This document shows positions 33,930 through 43,388 of a DNA stretch of 64,000 nt, one piece after another. This stretch comes from Chitinophaga niastensis (GTDB lineage: Bacteria; Bacteroidota; Bacteroidia; Chitinophagales; Chitinophagaceae): assembly GCF_003014755.1 (NCBI RefSeq), contig NZ_PYAW01000005.1:62001-126000 (forward strand), read 5' to 3'. Below the pieces are notes generated by a model. The model ran no database searches and had not been told where the DNA came from. It worked only from the letters and a program-made list of their open reading frames with translations. Both the position numbers and the translations under genes were made by a program. Position 1 is the stretch's first letter. Each line of letters begins with the position of its first letter.

Positions 33930-34541
33930 CTACTCCTTAAAAGTGAGCATTTCCTGTGTTTGCGTGATACATTGTTTTATATAAGGCTTGCTATTTTCAT
34001 TATAGAAATAAGATATTTCAATATCGGTCTTATCTTTTTTGTGAATAGAAAGCACCTTACAAAAGGGATATTTATTTCTGTACGAAGTGGTATTATTTAA
34101 TTTATAAATGGCGGCATCACTGGCATGAAAGGTCTGCTTCACATATTTTTCAGGAAAGAAAAAATTCTGGTCGTGAAGCGTATCAGCATAAAGCCGGATC
34201 TTCCGGATGAAATTTGCATTTTTATCCGCCTCATGATCAAATTTAATGATGGCAGCATCATTAATCGAGGTAAGATCCATTATACTTACACATATGGTGA
34301 TATCAGATTTTTCGGATTGCAATTCATAATCAAATGCGTCAGGAACAATTCGATTACCTGCAAAATAGGGAAGCTCAGGATATACTTCCACAAAGCCAGC
34401 CGGCTTTTTATAAACAAGGTTTACTGCCTTTATATAATAATTCATGTTTTTATCTACTTGTGCATGAACTGTGCTAGGCAAAAATAAAAGTAAGCAGATA
34501 ATGACTAAGGTATTCCTTGTAAGTATGCGATTGATTTGCAT
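33930..34541 (-). CDS. Secreted 203-residue protein, copy B
   Basis: A paralogue of the protein at 32148-32759, of identical length, with a signal peptide ending about TVHAQ (residue 27). Similarity at the DNA level starts a few bases after the stop codon and continues slightly past the start codon (the shared ttttttattcgtaaaagt stretch), so the duplicated unit is essentially one gene. The C-terminal half is almost unchanged (three residues differ), while the N-terminal half has diverged. This suggests either gene conversion of the 3' half or changing selection on the N-terminus. It is the first gene of the minus-strand operon and is divergent from the ECF sigma gene. Its function is unknown. 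Confidence 0.75.
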   Translation of the reverse strand: MQINRILTRNTLVIICLLLFLPSTVHAQVDKNMNYYIKAVNLVYKKPAGFVEVYPELPYFAGNRIVPDAFDYELQSEKSDITICVSIMDLTSINDAAIIKFDHEADKNANFIRKIRLYADTLHDQNFFFPEKYVKQTFHASDAAIYKLNNTTSYRNKYPFCKVLSIHKKDKTDIEISYFYNENSKPYIKQCITQTQEMLTFKE

Positions 34542-34730
34542 GATAGCTATATTTTTTATTCGTAAAAGTTGCAGGGCATAAAATCAGCTCAGTACCTCCC
34601 TTTTGTTAACTTACTATGCTATTTAGCGAAAATTTTATAAGGAAATCTTGTTTAGTATCCTTAATATTGTCACAATCCCTTTTAAACTAACCTGGCCGTT
34701 TAAACCATCAACCAATTTTTAAGAGAGATC

Positions 34731-35315
34731 ATGGGGTTAAATTGCATCGACAATGAACGTGAAATACTGGAACAAATCGCCAGCGGCAGTGAGCAGGCGT
34801 TTGCTAAGCTTTTTCATGGTTATGTTAATCAGGCTGGTCGGCTTGTCTATGCCATTATAGGTTCCCGGGAACAAACCGAAGAAGTACTGCAGGATTTATT
34901 TGTTAAGCTCTGGAAAGACAGGGAAAAGCTGACCGGTATCAAAGCCTTTAACGCCTATTTTTTTATTCTCCTGCGCAATCATACACTTAATTACCTCGTG
35001 AGTGTTGTAAATGAAAAAAAGAAACAAACGGAGTACGCCCGGCTTGCACTTATACCAGAGAGCTTGGAAGACAGCCAGCCTGACGGTCGCCTGGATATAC
35101 TGGACAAAGCAATCGATGCTTTGCCTACGCAGCAGAAAACCGTTTTTCTGCTGCGGGCGCAAGGTTACAGGAACCCGGAAATCGCTACCCGCATGAATTT
35201 ATCCACCGATTCGGTGAAAAAATATAATCAGCTCGCCCTTAAATTCATTCATCAGTTTATTAAAGTGCGCGTAACTGTTTTGTTTACACTGGCAGCCATT
35301 CGTTTTTTTAAATAA
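34731..35315 (+). CDS. ECF sigma factor (FecI-like, Bacteroidota type)
   Basis: A 194-residue sigma-70 family protein without region 3. Region 2 is seen at about 25-90 (AFAKLFHGYVNQAGRLVYAI, EEVLQDLFVKLWKDREKL, AYFFILLRNHTLNYL). Region 4 lies at about 125-180 (DKAIDALPTQQKTVFLLRAQ, NPEIATRMNLSTDSVKKYNQ). It should direct transcription of the following SusC/SusD cassette when released by the FecR-type anti-sigma factor encoded 90 bases downstream. It is divergent from the leader-protein operon. Confidence 0.93.
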   Translation: MGLNCIDNEREILEQIASGSEQAFAKLFHGYVNQAGRLVYAIIGSREQTEEVLQDLFVKLWKDREKLTGIKAFNAYFFILLRNHTLNYLVSVVNEKKKQTEYARLALIPESLEDSQPDGRLDILDKAIDALPTQQKTVFLLRAQGYRNPEIATRMNLSTDSVKKYNQLALKFIHQFIKVRVTVLFTLAAIRFFK

Positions 35316-35405
35316 ATTTTTTTTCATCTCCATATCTCCTTTTTTACCCCTCTGACTGTCTTTTATATTAATACCTATTTAGAATAGACTTTAAGTCGCG
35401 GGAAT

Positions 35406-36590
35406 ATGCAGCATAACCGGTTAAAATATTTATTTCAAAAAACTGTTAACGGCAGCACCACTGAAAATGAGCGGCAGGAGCTATTTGTGCTGCTGACAGA
35501 TCCGGACGCCCGGCAGCTGTATGATGATTTATTTGACCAGCTACCTGCGCAGATTGAAGTACAGGAAGATATGTTTTCAGACCAACAGGCCGCCGCTTTA
35601 CTGGACCGTATTAATAAAGAAAATAGGACGCAAAGTCCTGATGTTAACCCCATCGTATTTAGATTAAAACCGGCTCTTCTCTGGGCAGCCGCCTGTCTTG
35701 CGCTGTTATTATCGCTGCTTTCTTACAGATTTTTCGCCGGCCAAGTAACGGATAAGGGAAAAATTGCGCAAACAATGCCTCCTCCTGTTCAGTCATCGGC
35801 AAATGTGATGCTTACACTATCTGATGGCAAACAGCTTGTACTGGACAGTACAGGAACAGGACATACCATTGAGCAAAAAGGAGCCCGTGCTGTTAACAGC
35901 GGAAAGGAAACGCTTACTTATACCGGGAATGCAGATGGTATCGGACCAGCTGAAATGGTTTTTAATACCCTTACCATCCCCAGGGGAAGACATTATAAGC
36001 TCGTATTACCTGACGGCAGTAAAGTCTGGTTAAATGCCGCCTCGTCTATTCATTACCCAACACATTTCCCTGAAGGGCAACGTAAAGTAGAACTAACCGG
36101 TGAAGCGTACTTTGAAGTGGCTAAAGATGCAAGCAAGCCATTTGCTGTGATAGCCGGCGGACAAACTATCTCGGTGCTGGGCACTGCCTTTAACGTGAAG
36201 GCCTATACGGACGAACCATATATTAATACCACACTGGTGGAAGGCAGCATAAAACTTGATCTGCAAAACGGAAAGGACTCAAGGTTACTCCGGCCGGGTG
36301 AACAGGCCACGCTGGAAAATAACCTGCTCCAGGTGAAAAGGATTGATATCAAGGAAGATATTTCCTGGATGTCCGACCTGTTTTATTTTTCCAATACGGA
36401 TCTGCAGGTGGTGGCACACCAGTTGCAACGATGGTACAATATTGAAGTGGATTTTGCATCGCTGCCACCAGAAAAATTATATGGACAACTGCCCAGGAGT
36501 ACTCCGTTGCCACAGCTATTGAGAGCAATGGAAAAAACAACTGATTTAAAATTTAAACTGACTAATAACCGGCTAACGATAGAAAAATAA
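35406..36590 (+). CDS. FecR-family anti-sigma factor
   Basis: A 394-residue inner-membrane regulator. The cytoplasmic N-terminal ~80 residues bind the sigma factor. One membrane helix lies at about 83-103 (ALLWAAACLALLLSLLSYRF). The periplasmic part has the FecR domain (TIPRGRHYKLVLPDGSKVWL, GEAYFEVAKDASKPFAVIAG, VLGTAFNVKAYTDEPYINTT) and a C-terminal STN-like domain (LFYFSNTDLQVVAHQLQRWY) that contacts the outer-membrane receptor. It passes the SusC occupancy signal to the ECF sigma factor. The 3' end and the following spacer are partly duplicated in tandem (see 36565-36701). Confidence 0.93.
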   Translation: MQHNRLKYLFQKTVNGSTTENERQELFVLLTDPDARQLYDDLFDQLPAQIEVQEDMFSDQQAAALLDRINKENRTQSPDVNPIVFRLKPALLWAAACLALLLSLLSYRFFAGQVTDKGKIAQTMPPPVQSSANVMLTLSDGKQLVLDSTGTGHTIEQKGARAVNSGKETLTYTGNADGIGPAEMVFNTLTIPRGRHYKLVLPDGSKVWLNAASSIHYPTHFPEGQRKVELTGEAYFEVAKDASKPFAVIAGGQTISVLGTAFNVKAYTDEPYINTTLVEGSIKLDLQNGKDSRLLRPGEQATLENNLLQVKRIDIKEDISWMSDLFYFSNTDLQVVAHQLQRWYNIEVDFASLPPEKLYGQLPRSTPLPQLLRAMEKTTDLKFKLTNNRLTIEK

Positions 36591-36701
36591 TATCCGGATA
36601 ATATCAACCATCAATCGCAAAAAAACTGACGTATAATTTTAATTGACTTATAGCCGGCTATTAATAGTGAAATAGTATCCGGAATTTATCAACCATCAAT
36701 C
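36565..36701. repeat. Tandem duplication of the fecR-like 3' end and spacer
   Basis: About 50 bases starting at 36565 (within the last codons of the FecR gene, through tatccggataatatcaacc) recur from about 36651 to 36701, an offset of about 85 bases. The core 26-mers at 36591-36616 and 36676-36701 differ at only a few positions. The second copy ends about 20 bases before the SusC start codon. Confidence 0.65.
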
Positions 36702-36721
36702 ATCTCTTTAAAATTACATTT

Positions 36722-39700
36722 ATGAGAATTCAACGTGGCCACCGCATGGGCCGTTGGAAGCGCTATGCCTCCTGCTTATTGCTTATTGCCCTCCATTATC
36801 TGGTAACTGCTGCTGCGGTTTTTTCCCAGCAGGTAAATCTCCAGGTAAGTGGCGCCCGGCTCGAGCAGGTACTCGAATCTATCAGAGCCCAGACTGGCTA
36901 CTCTTTTGTATTCGATGCCCGGTTTGCCAAAAATGCCTTGCCGGTAACAGTAACGTTAAAAGATGAGCCCTTACAAAGTGCGCTCGAAAAAGTATTTAAA
37001 GGCCAGCCATTCACATTTGAGGTGAATGATAAAATTGTAACAGTACTGGCTTCCAGACAAGTGACACTGGCCTCCCTATCCGGAAGAATCCTCAGCCCCG
37101 ACAATCAGCCCATTATTGGCGCTACTGTTATGGTACAGGGCTCAAAACAGGGCGCGAACGCAGACGAGAACGGAAAATTTTCCCTCACAGGCGTTCCTGA
37201 AGAGGCGAGTATTTTAATATCATCTATAGGGTTCAATCCTTTAATGCTTCACCTGAATAATGGGGTGATAACTGTTGCCAGTAAGGAATTTAAAAGCCAG
37301 TTAGTCAGAAGTACTTTACAAAATCTGTTGATAACACTGCAGCCTTCATCTTCACAGCTCCAGGAAGTTAATATAACAGTTGGATATGGTACGCAGAAAA
37401 GAAGGGAAACTACGTCAGCGATATCAACCATCAAAGGATCACAGCTGCAGAATAAGCCAGGTGGTTCTATAGAAGGGCTGCTCCAGGGATTGGCCCCCGG
37501 CCTCGTTGTTCAGAACAATTCCGGTATGCCGGGTGGAAGAAGTATGGTGCAGATAAGAGGCCTTGCTTCGTTCTCTAATTCTGCTAACTCCGGCGTAGTA
37601 AGCACGCCCTTGTTTATTATAGATGGCGTTCCGCTGGAACAGGATGTATTCAATCCGTCAGATCCGCGTCAGGCAATTACAAGTGTATTGGCCGGATTCA
37701 GCCCTTTTGATCTGGAATCTGTTGATGTATTAAAAGATGCTTCCGCTACTGCCATTTATGGTTCAAGAGGTGCAAACGGAGTGATCATCATTAATACTAA
37801 ACGTGGCAAGATCGGAAAGCCCATTGTAACCTTAAACACACAATATGGATTAACTTATTATCCTGCTCTCCGCAAAACACTTGGTGGTAAGGCTGAACGT
37901 GATTTTAAGATTGATCTGTATAATCAGTATAAGTCTTCCAAAGTAGGTGGCGGCTTTACAGATATGCCCATTGAACTGTCAGACAGTCTGAATAGTTTTT
38001 ATAATAATTCCACCGACTGGCAAAAGCTATACTTTCGTGACGCGGACCTGAAGAATGTTAATTTAGGCATTAGTGGCGCCACTGAAAATGCCAGCTACAG
38101 GTTAGGCGTTGATTATTATAAGGAAAAAGGTATTGTGCTCGGCTCCGGCTTTTCCCGGTTTGCGCTGACCTATAACGGTATATTCAAACCCAGTCCCAAA
38201 TTAACCATCACGGGCCGGGCAAATTTAAGTCAGACGGATGCCAGCCAGAAAAGAGGTGACACATATAATGCAGCAGTGGTAGGAAATAATTTTTCCTCCT
38301 CTTTCCGTCCCGGACCCAACAGCGGCTTTTTTGATGCTTTCCTGGAATCCTATAACAAAGGTGTAAGTATAGATCTGACGAGAAGAGCGCTTGCGCAATT
38401 AGAGGTCAGCTATGATGTTTTCAAGTTTCTGAATATCACTTCCAGGGCATCCGGTAATTATGAATTTTATCGTACACGCACGTTCGAACCATCAGCTACC
38501 AGAACAGACATGAAGGCCGCAGCTTCCTATTATTCCCAGGAAAAGGTCAATCTGCTCAGCGAAACTTTTATGCGGTTGTACCACACATTTCCATCAAAGC
38601 ACTCCTTTGATTTTGTAGTGGGCAACACCATCAACACCAGCGAAAACAATAACATATTCGGTTCAGCATTCGGTGGCCCGAGTGATGCACAGCAGGTGAT
38701 ACTGGGATATCCCCAGGCGAACCTGAAACTGGAAACACATAATCTAAAATATGGCCTGCTGTCTTATTATTCAAGGTTGTCTTACAACTACGACAAAAAA
38801 TATATTATACAGGGAGTAGTACGCGCCGATGGTTCCTCCAAGTTTGGAAAGAATAATCAGTGGGGATACTTCCCATCTGTTTCAGGAGGATGGGTATTTA
38901 CGGAAGAAAAATTTGTTCGTAACAATATAGGCCGCTGGCTGAATTTTGGAAAGATCAGGGCCAGCATGGGTAAATCCGGTACACAGTACGAGGATAACTA
39001 TCTTGCTGTGGGCGCCTATTTAACGAAAAGCGGAGATAATGCTACCTATAACGGAACACCTTTACTGGCTCCCAATTATGGAGGTGGCAATGGTATCGCC
39101 TTGCCTAACCTGACCTGGCAAACCACAAAGGACCACGGTGTGGGCATGGACCTGGAGTTTTTTAACAGCAGGCTAACTATGTCGCTTGACTATTACAATA
39201 AAAACACAGATGGCTTCCTGTTTCCCGATGCACTAAACGGAACAAGCGGATACGCTTCCCGTTATATCAACAGCGGGGCTGTTCGAAACACGGGTTATGA
39301 AGCGGCGATTACCGGATACATTACAAAGCCGGGCAAAAACTTTCAGTACTCCGTAACTTTAATCGGAGCCATTAACCACAATGAACTGACGAAACTCCCG
39401 GATTTCGGCAGAAGCGTTTCCAGGAGCAATTACGCTGTAGGACAGCCTTACCTGCAGATTGGCCGTCCGCTGAACGGTTTTTACCTGATGAAATACTTAG
39501 GTGTATATCCTGATGATGCTTCAGTGCCTGTGAATAAATATACCGGCAAAAAATTGTATCCCAATACCAGCGGTTTTTCTTCGCAGGACCCTTACCGCGC
39601 CGGCGATATTATGTTGCTGGATGTGAATGGAGATGGCAGAATCGGTGTGATGGATAATTCTGACAGGGTTTATTGCGGTGATCCTAATCCTAAATTTACA

Positions 39701-40255
39701 GGAAGCGTATCGCAGACTTTCAGCTATAAGTTTAAAAATAACTCCACTATTCAACTGGATCTGTTCTTTAACTACTCTGTAGGAAATAAAGTATTTAATA
39801 AAGTGAAGGCCGATCGTATCCGTGGAGTAAGCTGGACAGCCAGTGAAAACGTTAACTATCCCGGCGGACAAAGAAACCTGCTGGATGTTTCGGATCTGGA
39901 TTTCTGGACACCTCAGCATACCAATGCAAAATATCCGGTGCTCAATCCATGGAGATACTACGGTCTTTCCAGTTATGACTTCATCGGAAACTATGAAACG
40001 AATACAGATATGTTCCTGGAAGATGGAAGTTTTTTACGGTTAAATAACATAAACGTCAGCTATGATTTTTCGCCGGCCTGGCTCAACAAATTAAATATCC
40101 GGAGATTGAGGGTATATGGCGGAATGAGTAATGTATTCATTCTTACAAGGTACACCGGTGTAGATCCTGAAAATGTGGACCCTTATGGATATGACCTGGG
40201 TAATGGATATCCGATTCCATACAAATTTAACTGTGGCTTTAACTTTGAATTTTAA
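36722..40255 (+). CDS. SusC/RagA-family TonB-dependent transporter with STN signalling domain
   Basis: A 1177-residue outer-membrane protein. After the signal peptide (ending about VFSQQ) there is an STN domain at about 38-108 (LEQVLESIRAQTGYSFVFDA) for contact with FecR. A carboxypeptidase-regulatory-like domain follows (GRILSPDNQPIIGATVMVQG), then the plug (ESVDVLKDASATAIYGSRGA, NGVIIINTKRGKIGKP) and the barrel ending in FNCGFNFEF. The STN domain marks it as the signalling receptor for the upstream ECF/FecR pair. It pairs with the SusD gene 4 bases downstream. No carbohydrate enzyme is encoded nearby, so the ligand could be a glycan, glycoprotein or peptide. Confidence 0.95.
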   Translation: MRIQRGHRMGRWKRYASCLLLIALHYLVTAAAVFSQQVNLQVSGARLEQVLESIRAQTGYSFVFDARFAKNALPVTVTLKDEPLQSALEKVFKGQPFTFEVNDKIVTVLASRQVTLASLSGRILSPDNQPIIGATVMVQGSKQGANADENGKFSLTGVPEEASILISSIGFNPLMLHLNNGVITVASKEFKSQLVRSTLQNLLITLQPSSSQLQEVNITVGYGTQKRRETTSAISTIKGSQLQNKPGGSIEGLLQGLAPGLVVQNNSGMPGGRSMVQIRGLASFSNSANSGVVSTPLFIIDGVPLEQDVFNPSDPRQAITSVLAGFSPFDLESVDVLKDASATAIYGSRGANGVIIINTKRGKIGKPIVTLNTQYGLTYYPALRKTLGGKAERDFKIDLYNQYKSSKVGGGFTDMPIELSDSLNSFYNNSTDWQKLYFRDADLKNVNLGISGATENASYRLGVDYYKEKGIVLGSGFSRFALTYNGIFKPSPKLTITGRANLSQTDASQKRGDTYNAAVVGNNFSSSFRPGPNSGFFDAFLESYNKGVSIDLTRRALAQLEVSYDVFKFLNITSRASGNYEFYRTRTFEPSATRTDMKAAASYYSQEKVNLLSETFMRLYHTFPSKHSFDFVVGNTINTSENNNIFGSAFGGPSDAQQVILGYPQANLKLETHNLKYGLLSYYSRLSYNYDKKYIIQGVVRADGSSKFGKNNQWGYFPSVSGGWVFTEEKFVRNNIGRWLNFGKIRASMGKSGTQYEDNYLAVGAYLTKSGDNATYNGTPLLAPNYGGGNGIALPNLTWQTTKDHGVGMDLEFFNSRLTMSLDYYNKNTDGFLFPDALNGTSGYASRYINSGAVRNTGYEAAITGYITKPGKNFQYSVTLIGAINHNELTKLPDFGRSVSRSNYAVGQPYLQIGRPLNGFYLMKYLGVYPDDASVPVNKYTGKKLYPNTSGFSSQDPYRAGDIMLLDVNGDGRIGVMDNSDRVYCGDPNPKFTGSVSQTFSYKFKNNSTIQLDLFFNYSVGNKVFNKVKADRIRGVSWTASENVNYPGGQRNLLDVSDLDFWTPQHTNAKYPVLNPWRYYGLSSYDFIGNYETNTDMFLEDGSFLRLNNINVSYDFSPAWLNKLNIRRLRVYGGMSNVFILTRYTGVDPENVDPYGYDLGNGYPIPYKFNCGFNFEF

Positions 40256-40259
40256 TAAT

Positions 40260-41729
40260 ATGAAGATAATAACTACTCGCAAAAATGGAATAATGATGTG
40301 CGTTTTGCTGGCATCTTTCGCATTATTATTTTCCTGTAAAAAAATACTGGACCCTGAAATCATTGAACTGCCTACCGCTGATAACGCCATTACTTCTTCT
40401 GCTGACGTGGAGAAGGGAGTAGCTGCTGCGTATTCTTTTCTGCGCACGGTAGTACCTGATAAAGTTTTTCTCATGGGCGATGTGAGAGCGGATGTGTTCT
40501 CCAGTTACTCGCAGAGTTCCAATGTCCGGATAGAAACGCCGATTGCCACCAATACAGCAGCTGCGTTATTAAATAACGGGGGAGGTAACTGGAATCAGTT
40601 CTACACAGTAATTGCACAATGCAACCTGTTGCTTGAAAAGATTCCGCTGATTACTACCTATGACGCCGCACTCCGGAGAAGGCATATCGGTGAAGCCAGC
40701 TTTATAAGGGCGCTCACTTACTTCTACCTGGTACGTTTCTGGGGAGATGTACCCCTGAACTTAAAGAGTGTTGACACCGAAAATTTGTCCAGGGCTAAGC
40801 AGGAAGATGTATTTAATCAGATCAAAGCTGACCTGGATATTGCGATTACTAATCTGGAGCTTGATTACGGCGATGGCGACAGAGCTGTAAGAGCCAGTAA
40901 AGGAGCCGCCTGGGCTATCAAAGCACATGTGCTTGGCTGGCTGCAGGATTTCGCCGGCTGTGAAAAATTATGCGACAGCGTGATCACCCGCGGGCCATTC
41001 AGCCTTGTTACAGACACCACTAATCTGCTCAGTATTTTCGTTGGTAAGTCCGGCGAAGGAATCTTTGAACTGAATTTTGATGCCAGTTTAAGAGAGGTGC
41101 AGAAAAACCGTGTTTACAACAGAACGCTTGGCAGGCCATGGTATACAGACCAATCAGACGGTGGCGGCGGAACGGACAAGTTTATACTTTCTCCAACCAG
41201 ACAACAGCTCAATAAGATGTTCACTCCCGGCGCACGGGATGGCCGGTTGTTTACCTGGTTTACCCGCGAAACTTACCTGCAGGGAGTGAATAATGACCGT
41301 ATCTTTTTAGGCAAGTACAGAACGTTGCAGGTAAAAGGCGATACATCTTCTCAAAATATCAATGAATCAAACATTATTATTACCCGTTTGGCAGATATTA
41401 TGCTGCTGCGCGCAGAAGCACTTGCCAGCACGGCAGTAGGCAGGGCCGCAGAAGCTGCTGTATTGCTGAATAAAGTAAGGGGGCGTGCATTTGCCACTCC
41501 ATATACCGGTGGAGGAGATATTCAGGATACCATCCTGCTGGAGCGTAGGAAAGAACTGATAGGCGAAGGGCAATATTTCTTTGACCTGGTGAGAACAAGA
41601 AAGCTGGATAAGGACTCGAAAATTACCGCAGCTGATTGGTATCAAAAAGGCGCATGGCTACTCCCGATTGATCAGGGCATCATCGCCAAAAGCAATTTTA
41701 TGATTACGCAGAATGAATACTGGAAATAA
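40260..41729 (+). CDS. SusD/RagB-family lipoprotein
   Basis: A 489-residue outer-membrane lipoprotein; ATG 40260 is chosen because it opens a lipoprotein signal with lipobox LFSC (Cys about residue 26). SusD features are FIRALTYFYLVRFWGDVPLN, ASKGAAWAIKAHVLGWLQDF, and the C-terminal ILLERRKELIGEGQYFFDLV, GAWLLPIDQG. It forms the lid of the SusC barrel encoded just upstream. The following fasciclin-like gene starts 10 bases after the stop, so the cassette continues. Confidence 0.94.
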   Translation: MKIITTRKNGIMMCVLLASFALLFSCKKILDPEIIELPTADNAITSSADVEKGVAAAYSFLRTVVPDKVFLMGDVRADVFSSYSQSSNVRIETPIATNTAAALLNNGGGNWNQFYTVIAQCNLLLEKIPLITTYDAALRRRHIGEASFIRALTYFYLVRFWGDVPLNLKSVDTENLSRAKQEDVFNQIKADLDIAITNLELDYGDGDRAVRASKGAAWAIKAHVLGWLQDFAGCEKLCDSVITRGPFSLVTDTTNLLSIFVGKSGEGIFELNFDASLREVQKNRVYNRTLGRPWYTDQSDGGGGTDKFILSPTRQQLNKMFTPGARDGRLFTWFTRETYLQGVNNDRIFLGKYRTLQVKGDTSSQNINESNIIITRLADIMLLRAEALASTAVGRAAEAAVLLNKVRGRAFATPYTGGGDIQDTILLERRKELIGEGQYFFDLVRTRKLDKDSKITAADWYQKGAWLLPIDQGIIAKSNFMITQNEYWK

Positions 41730-41739
41730 TATTTATCGT

Positions 41740-42411
41740 ATGAAGAAAAATATTTCATTGAAAAAAGCAACACTCCTGGCAGTAGCCACCATTCTGGTAT
41801 TTTCGGCATGCAGGAAAAATAATTATTACATAGACGGCGGCCTGTCACAGCAATCCGAAGCAGACAAAAAGATGCTGGTCTACGATTTTCTGGCAAGCAG
41901 GCCTAATCACATGTTCGATTCCCTGGTTAAAATAATTGATCTGACCAATACAAAGTCGGTCGTTAACCAGGACAACATTACTTTTTTTGCAGCACCCAAT
42001 AATGCGGTGATGCGTTTGCAGATGAACTATAATCCGGACGACCGGCAAGTGCCCAGGGCATTGGCTGACATTGGAAAGGATACGCTTTTGAGCTTATTGA
42101 ACAGGTTTATCATACCTAATGCCAGGATAACCCTCGAGCAGGCTGTAAAAGATGTACAAAAGTATTATAAGGCCGGTAACGGCGATAGCCTGCTTATTTA
42201 TGGTAAGGGCGGAGGCACGACCTCAAGTAGCTCCATACCAACGTCCGCATATTATATAGAGTATACGCATTTAAAAATCCCTGGTTTGGATTCAATAAAA
42301 TATACAGGTAATATCCAGACACATAATCTGATAACAGCTAATGCAGTCGTGCATGTATTAACTTATGGCTCCAGTTTCGCTGCAGGATTAAAACAGAAAT
42401 ATTTCAGATAG
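41740..42411 (+). CDS. Fasciclin (FAS1)-like lipoprotein
   Basis: A 223-residue surface lipoprotein from ATG 41740, with lipobox VFSAC (Cys about 25). Residues ~45-215 have the FAS1 pattern: FDSLVKIIDLTNTKSVVNQD, NITFFAAPNNAVMRL, LLSLLNRFIIPNARIT, and the closing IQTHNLITANAVVHVLTYG. FAS1 modules mediate adhesion or ligand binding. As the third gene of a SusC/SusD operon it is probably an accessory surface-binding protein. Confidence 0.75.
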   Translation: MKKNISLKKATLLAVATILVFSACRKNNYYIDGGLSQQSEADKKMLVYDFLASRPNHMFDSLVKIIDLTNTKSVVNQDNITFFAAPNNAVMRLQMNYNPDDRQVPRALADIGKDTLLSLLNRFIIPNARITLEQAVKDVQKYYKAGNGDSLLIYGKGGGTTSSSSIPTSAYYIEYTHLKIPGLDSIKYTGNIQTHNLITANAVVHVLTYGSSFAAGLKQKYFR

Positions 42412-42427
42412 TCTTAATCATTTTATC

Positions 42428-43357
42428 ATGAAAATATCATTGAAAATAAAGTGCATATTATGGCTGGCCATCATCTTGTTTGGCATTTCATGCAAAAAAG
42501 AAAGTAATGTTGGTTTTTTAAGCCCGGCACTCAAGTATACCAATCCCTCCATTAAAATTTCAGTAGGAGCGTCTCTTATCCAATCAGGCGCGATGGTAAC
42601 TGATGAATCTACCAAGCCGCTGGAATTTAGCATTGATGCTATTCATTCTGAGGACGGAAAAATAGCAGACAAGGTGATGAGCTACAAAGTAGATACTTAC
42701 TTTTGGAAGGCGGAGTATACCGGGAAAGAAAAAACAGTGGATGAACTCAATCAGAAGCGTACGAAAGTTAACCGGCCTGCTATTGATATTAATCCGGAGA
42801 ACGGCAATATTGTGATATACCCGGAAGCTTCCGATACCTTACAACTAACCAAAGGCAAGTACACGATCGATGTAAAAGTGAAGAACAGTGCCGGAGAAAT
42901 CGTTCTTAAATCTGCACTAACAATTGACGTTAGTTATGCATTACCATATACATACAGGTTTGCCGGTATTGATGGTAATCTGACAGGTATAGATGTAACG
43001 TTTGAAAGGCAGGTAAATACCGGCAATAAGATCATGGTGTATGTGTTGAAAAAAGATGGAACACCTGTTGATCCGAAGGCATTAACCGGATATGATTATT
43101 CAAACACTCCCGGCGTAACGGATTTGAAAGACTGGCACAATATGGGTTTGAATAATCCTACAAAATATACTGAATTCCCTGATCACCTGGAACTGGAAAT
43201 AGCAGGCTTCCCTTTACCTTTTGTGGCCGGACAGGTACTGAGAATTGATATGTACAACAACGGCGATGTAAACGGGGCGTATTTCAATTATTGGTTTGAT
43301 TTGTCTATTCTGAAAGAAGGCATTTGGAAGGTTACTATTAAATTGAAATACAATTAG
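42428..43357 (+). CDS. DUF5007-like surface lipoprotein
   Basis: A 309-residue lipoprotein with lipobox GISC (Cys about residue 20). The body is beta-rich (YTNPSIKISVGASLIQSGAM, GKYTIDVKVKNSAGEIVL, GAYFNYWFDLSILKEGIW). It resembles DUF5007-type proteins that often follow a fasciclin-like gene in Bacteroidota SusC/SusD cassettes; this assignment is from memory of the arrangement and is moderate only. It is the last gene of the ECF-controlled cassette and is followed by a long perfect terminator. Confidence 0.6.
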   Translation: MKISLKIKCILWLAIILFGISCKKESNVGFLSPALKYTNPSIKISVGASLIQSGAMVTDESTKPLEFSIDAIHSEDGKIADKVMSYKVDTYFWKAEYTGKEKTVDELNQKRTKVNRPAIDINPENGNIVIYPEASDTLQLTKGKYTIDVKVKNSAGEIVLKSALTIDVSYALPYTYRFAGIDGNLTGIDVTFERQVNTGNKIMVYVLKKDGTPVDPKALTGYDYSNTPGVTDLKDWHNMGLNNPTKYTEFPDHLELEIAGFPLPFVAGQVLRIDMYNNGDVNGAYFNYWFDLSILKEGIWKVTIKLKYN

Positions 43358-43388
43358 GGAAATAAAATTTCCCGATGAAATTTTTAAT

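Noticed and set aside
33852..34100. Plus-strand frames over the secreted 203-residue genes (also 32127-32486 and 34125-34487)
   Set aside because: They appear in both copies only because the duplicated genes lie on the opposite strand; the minus-strand frames have signal peptides and matched lengths.
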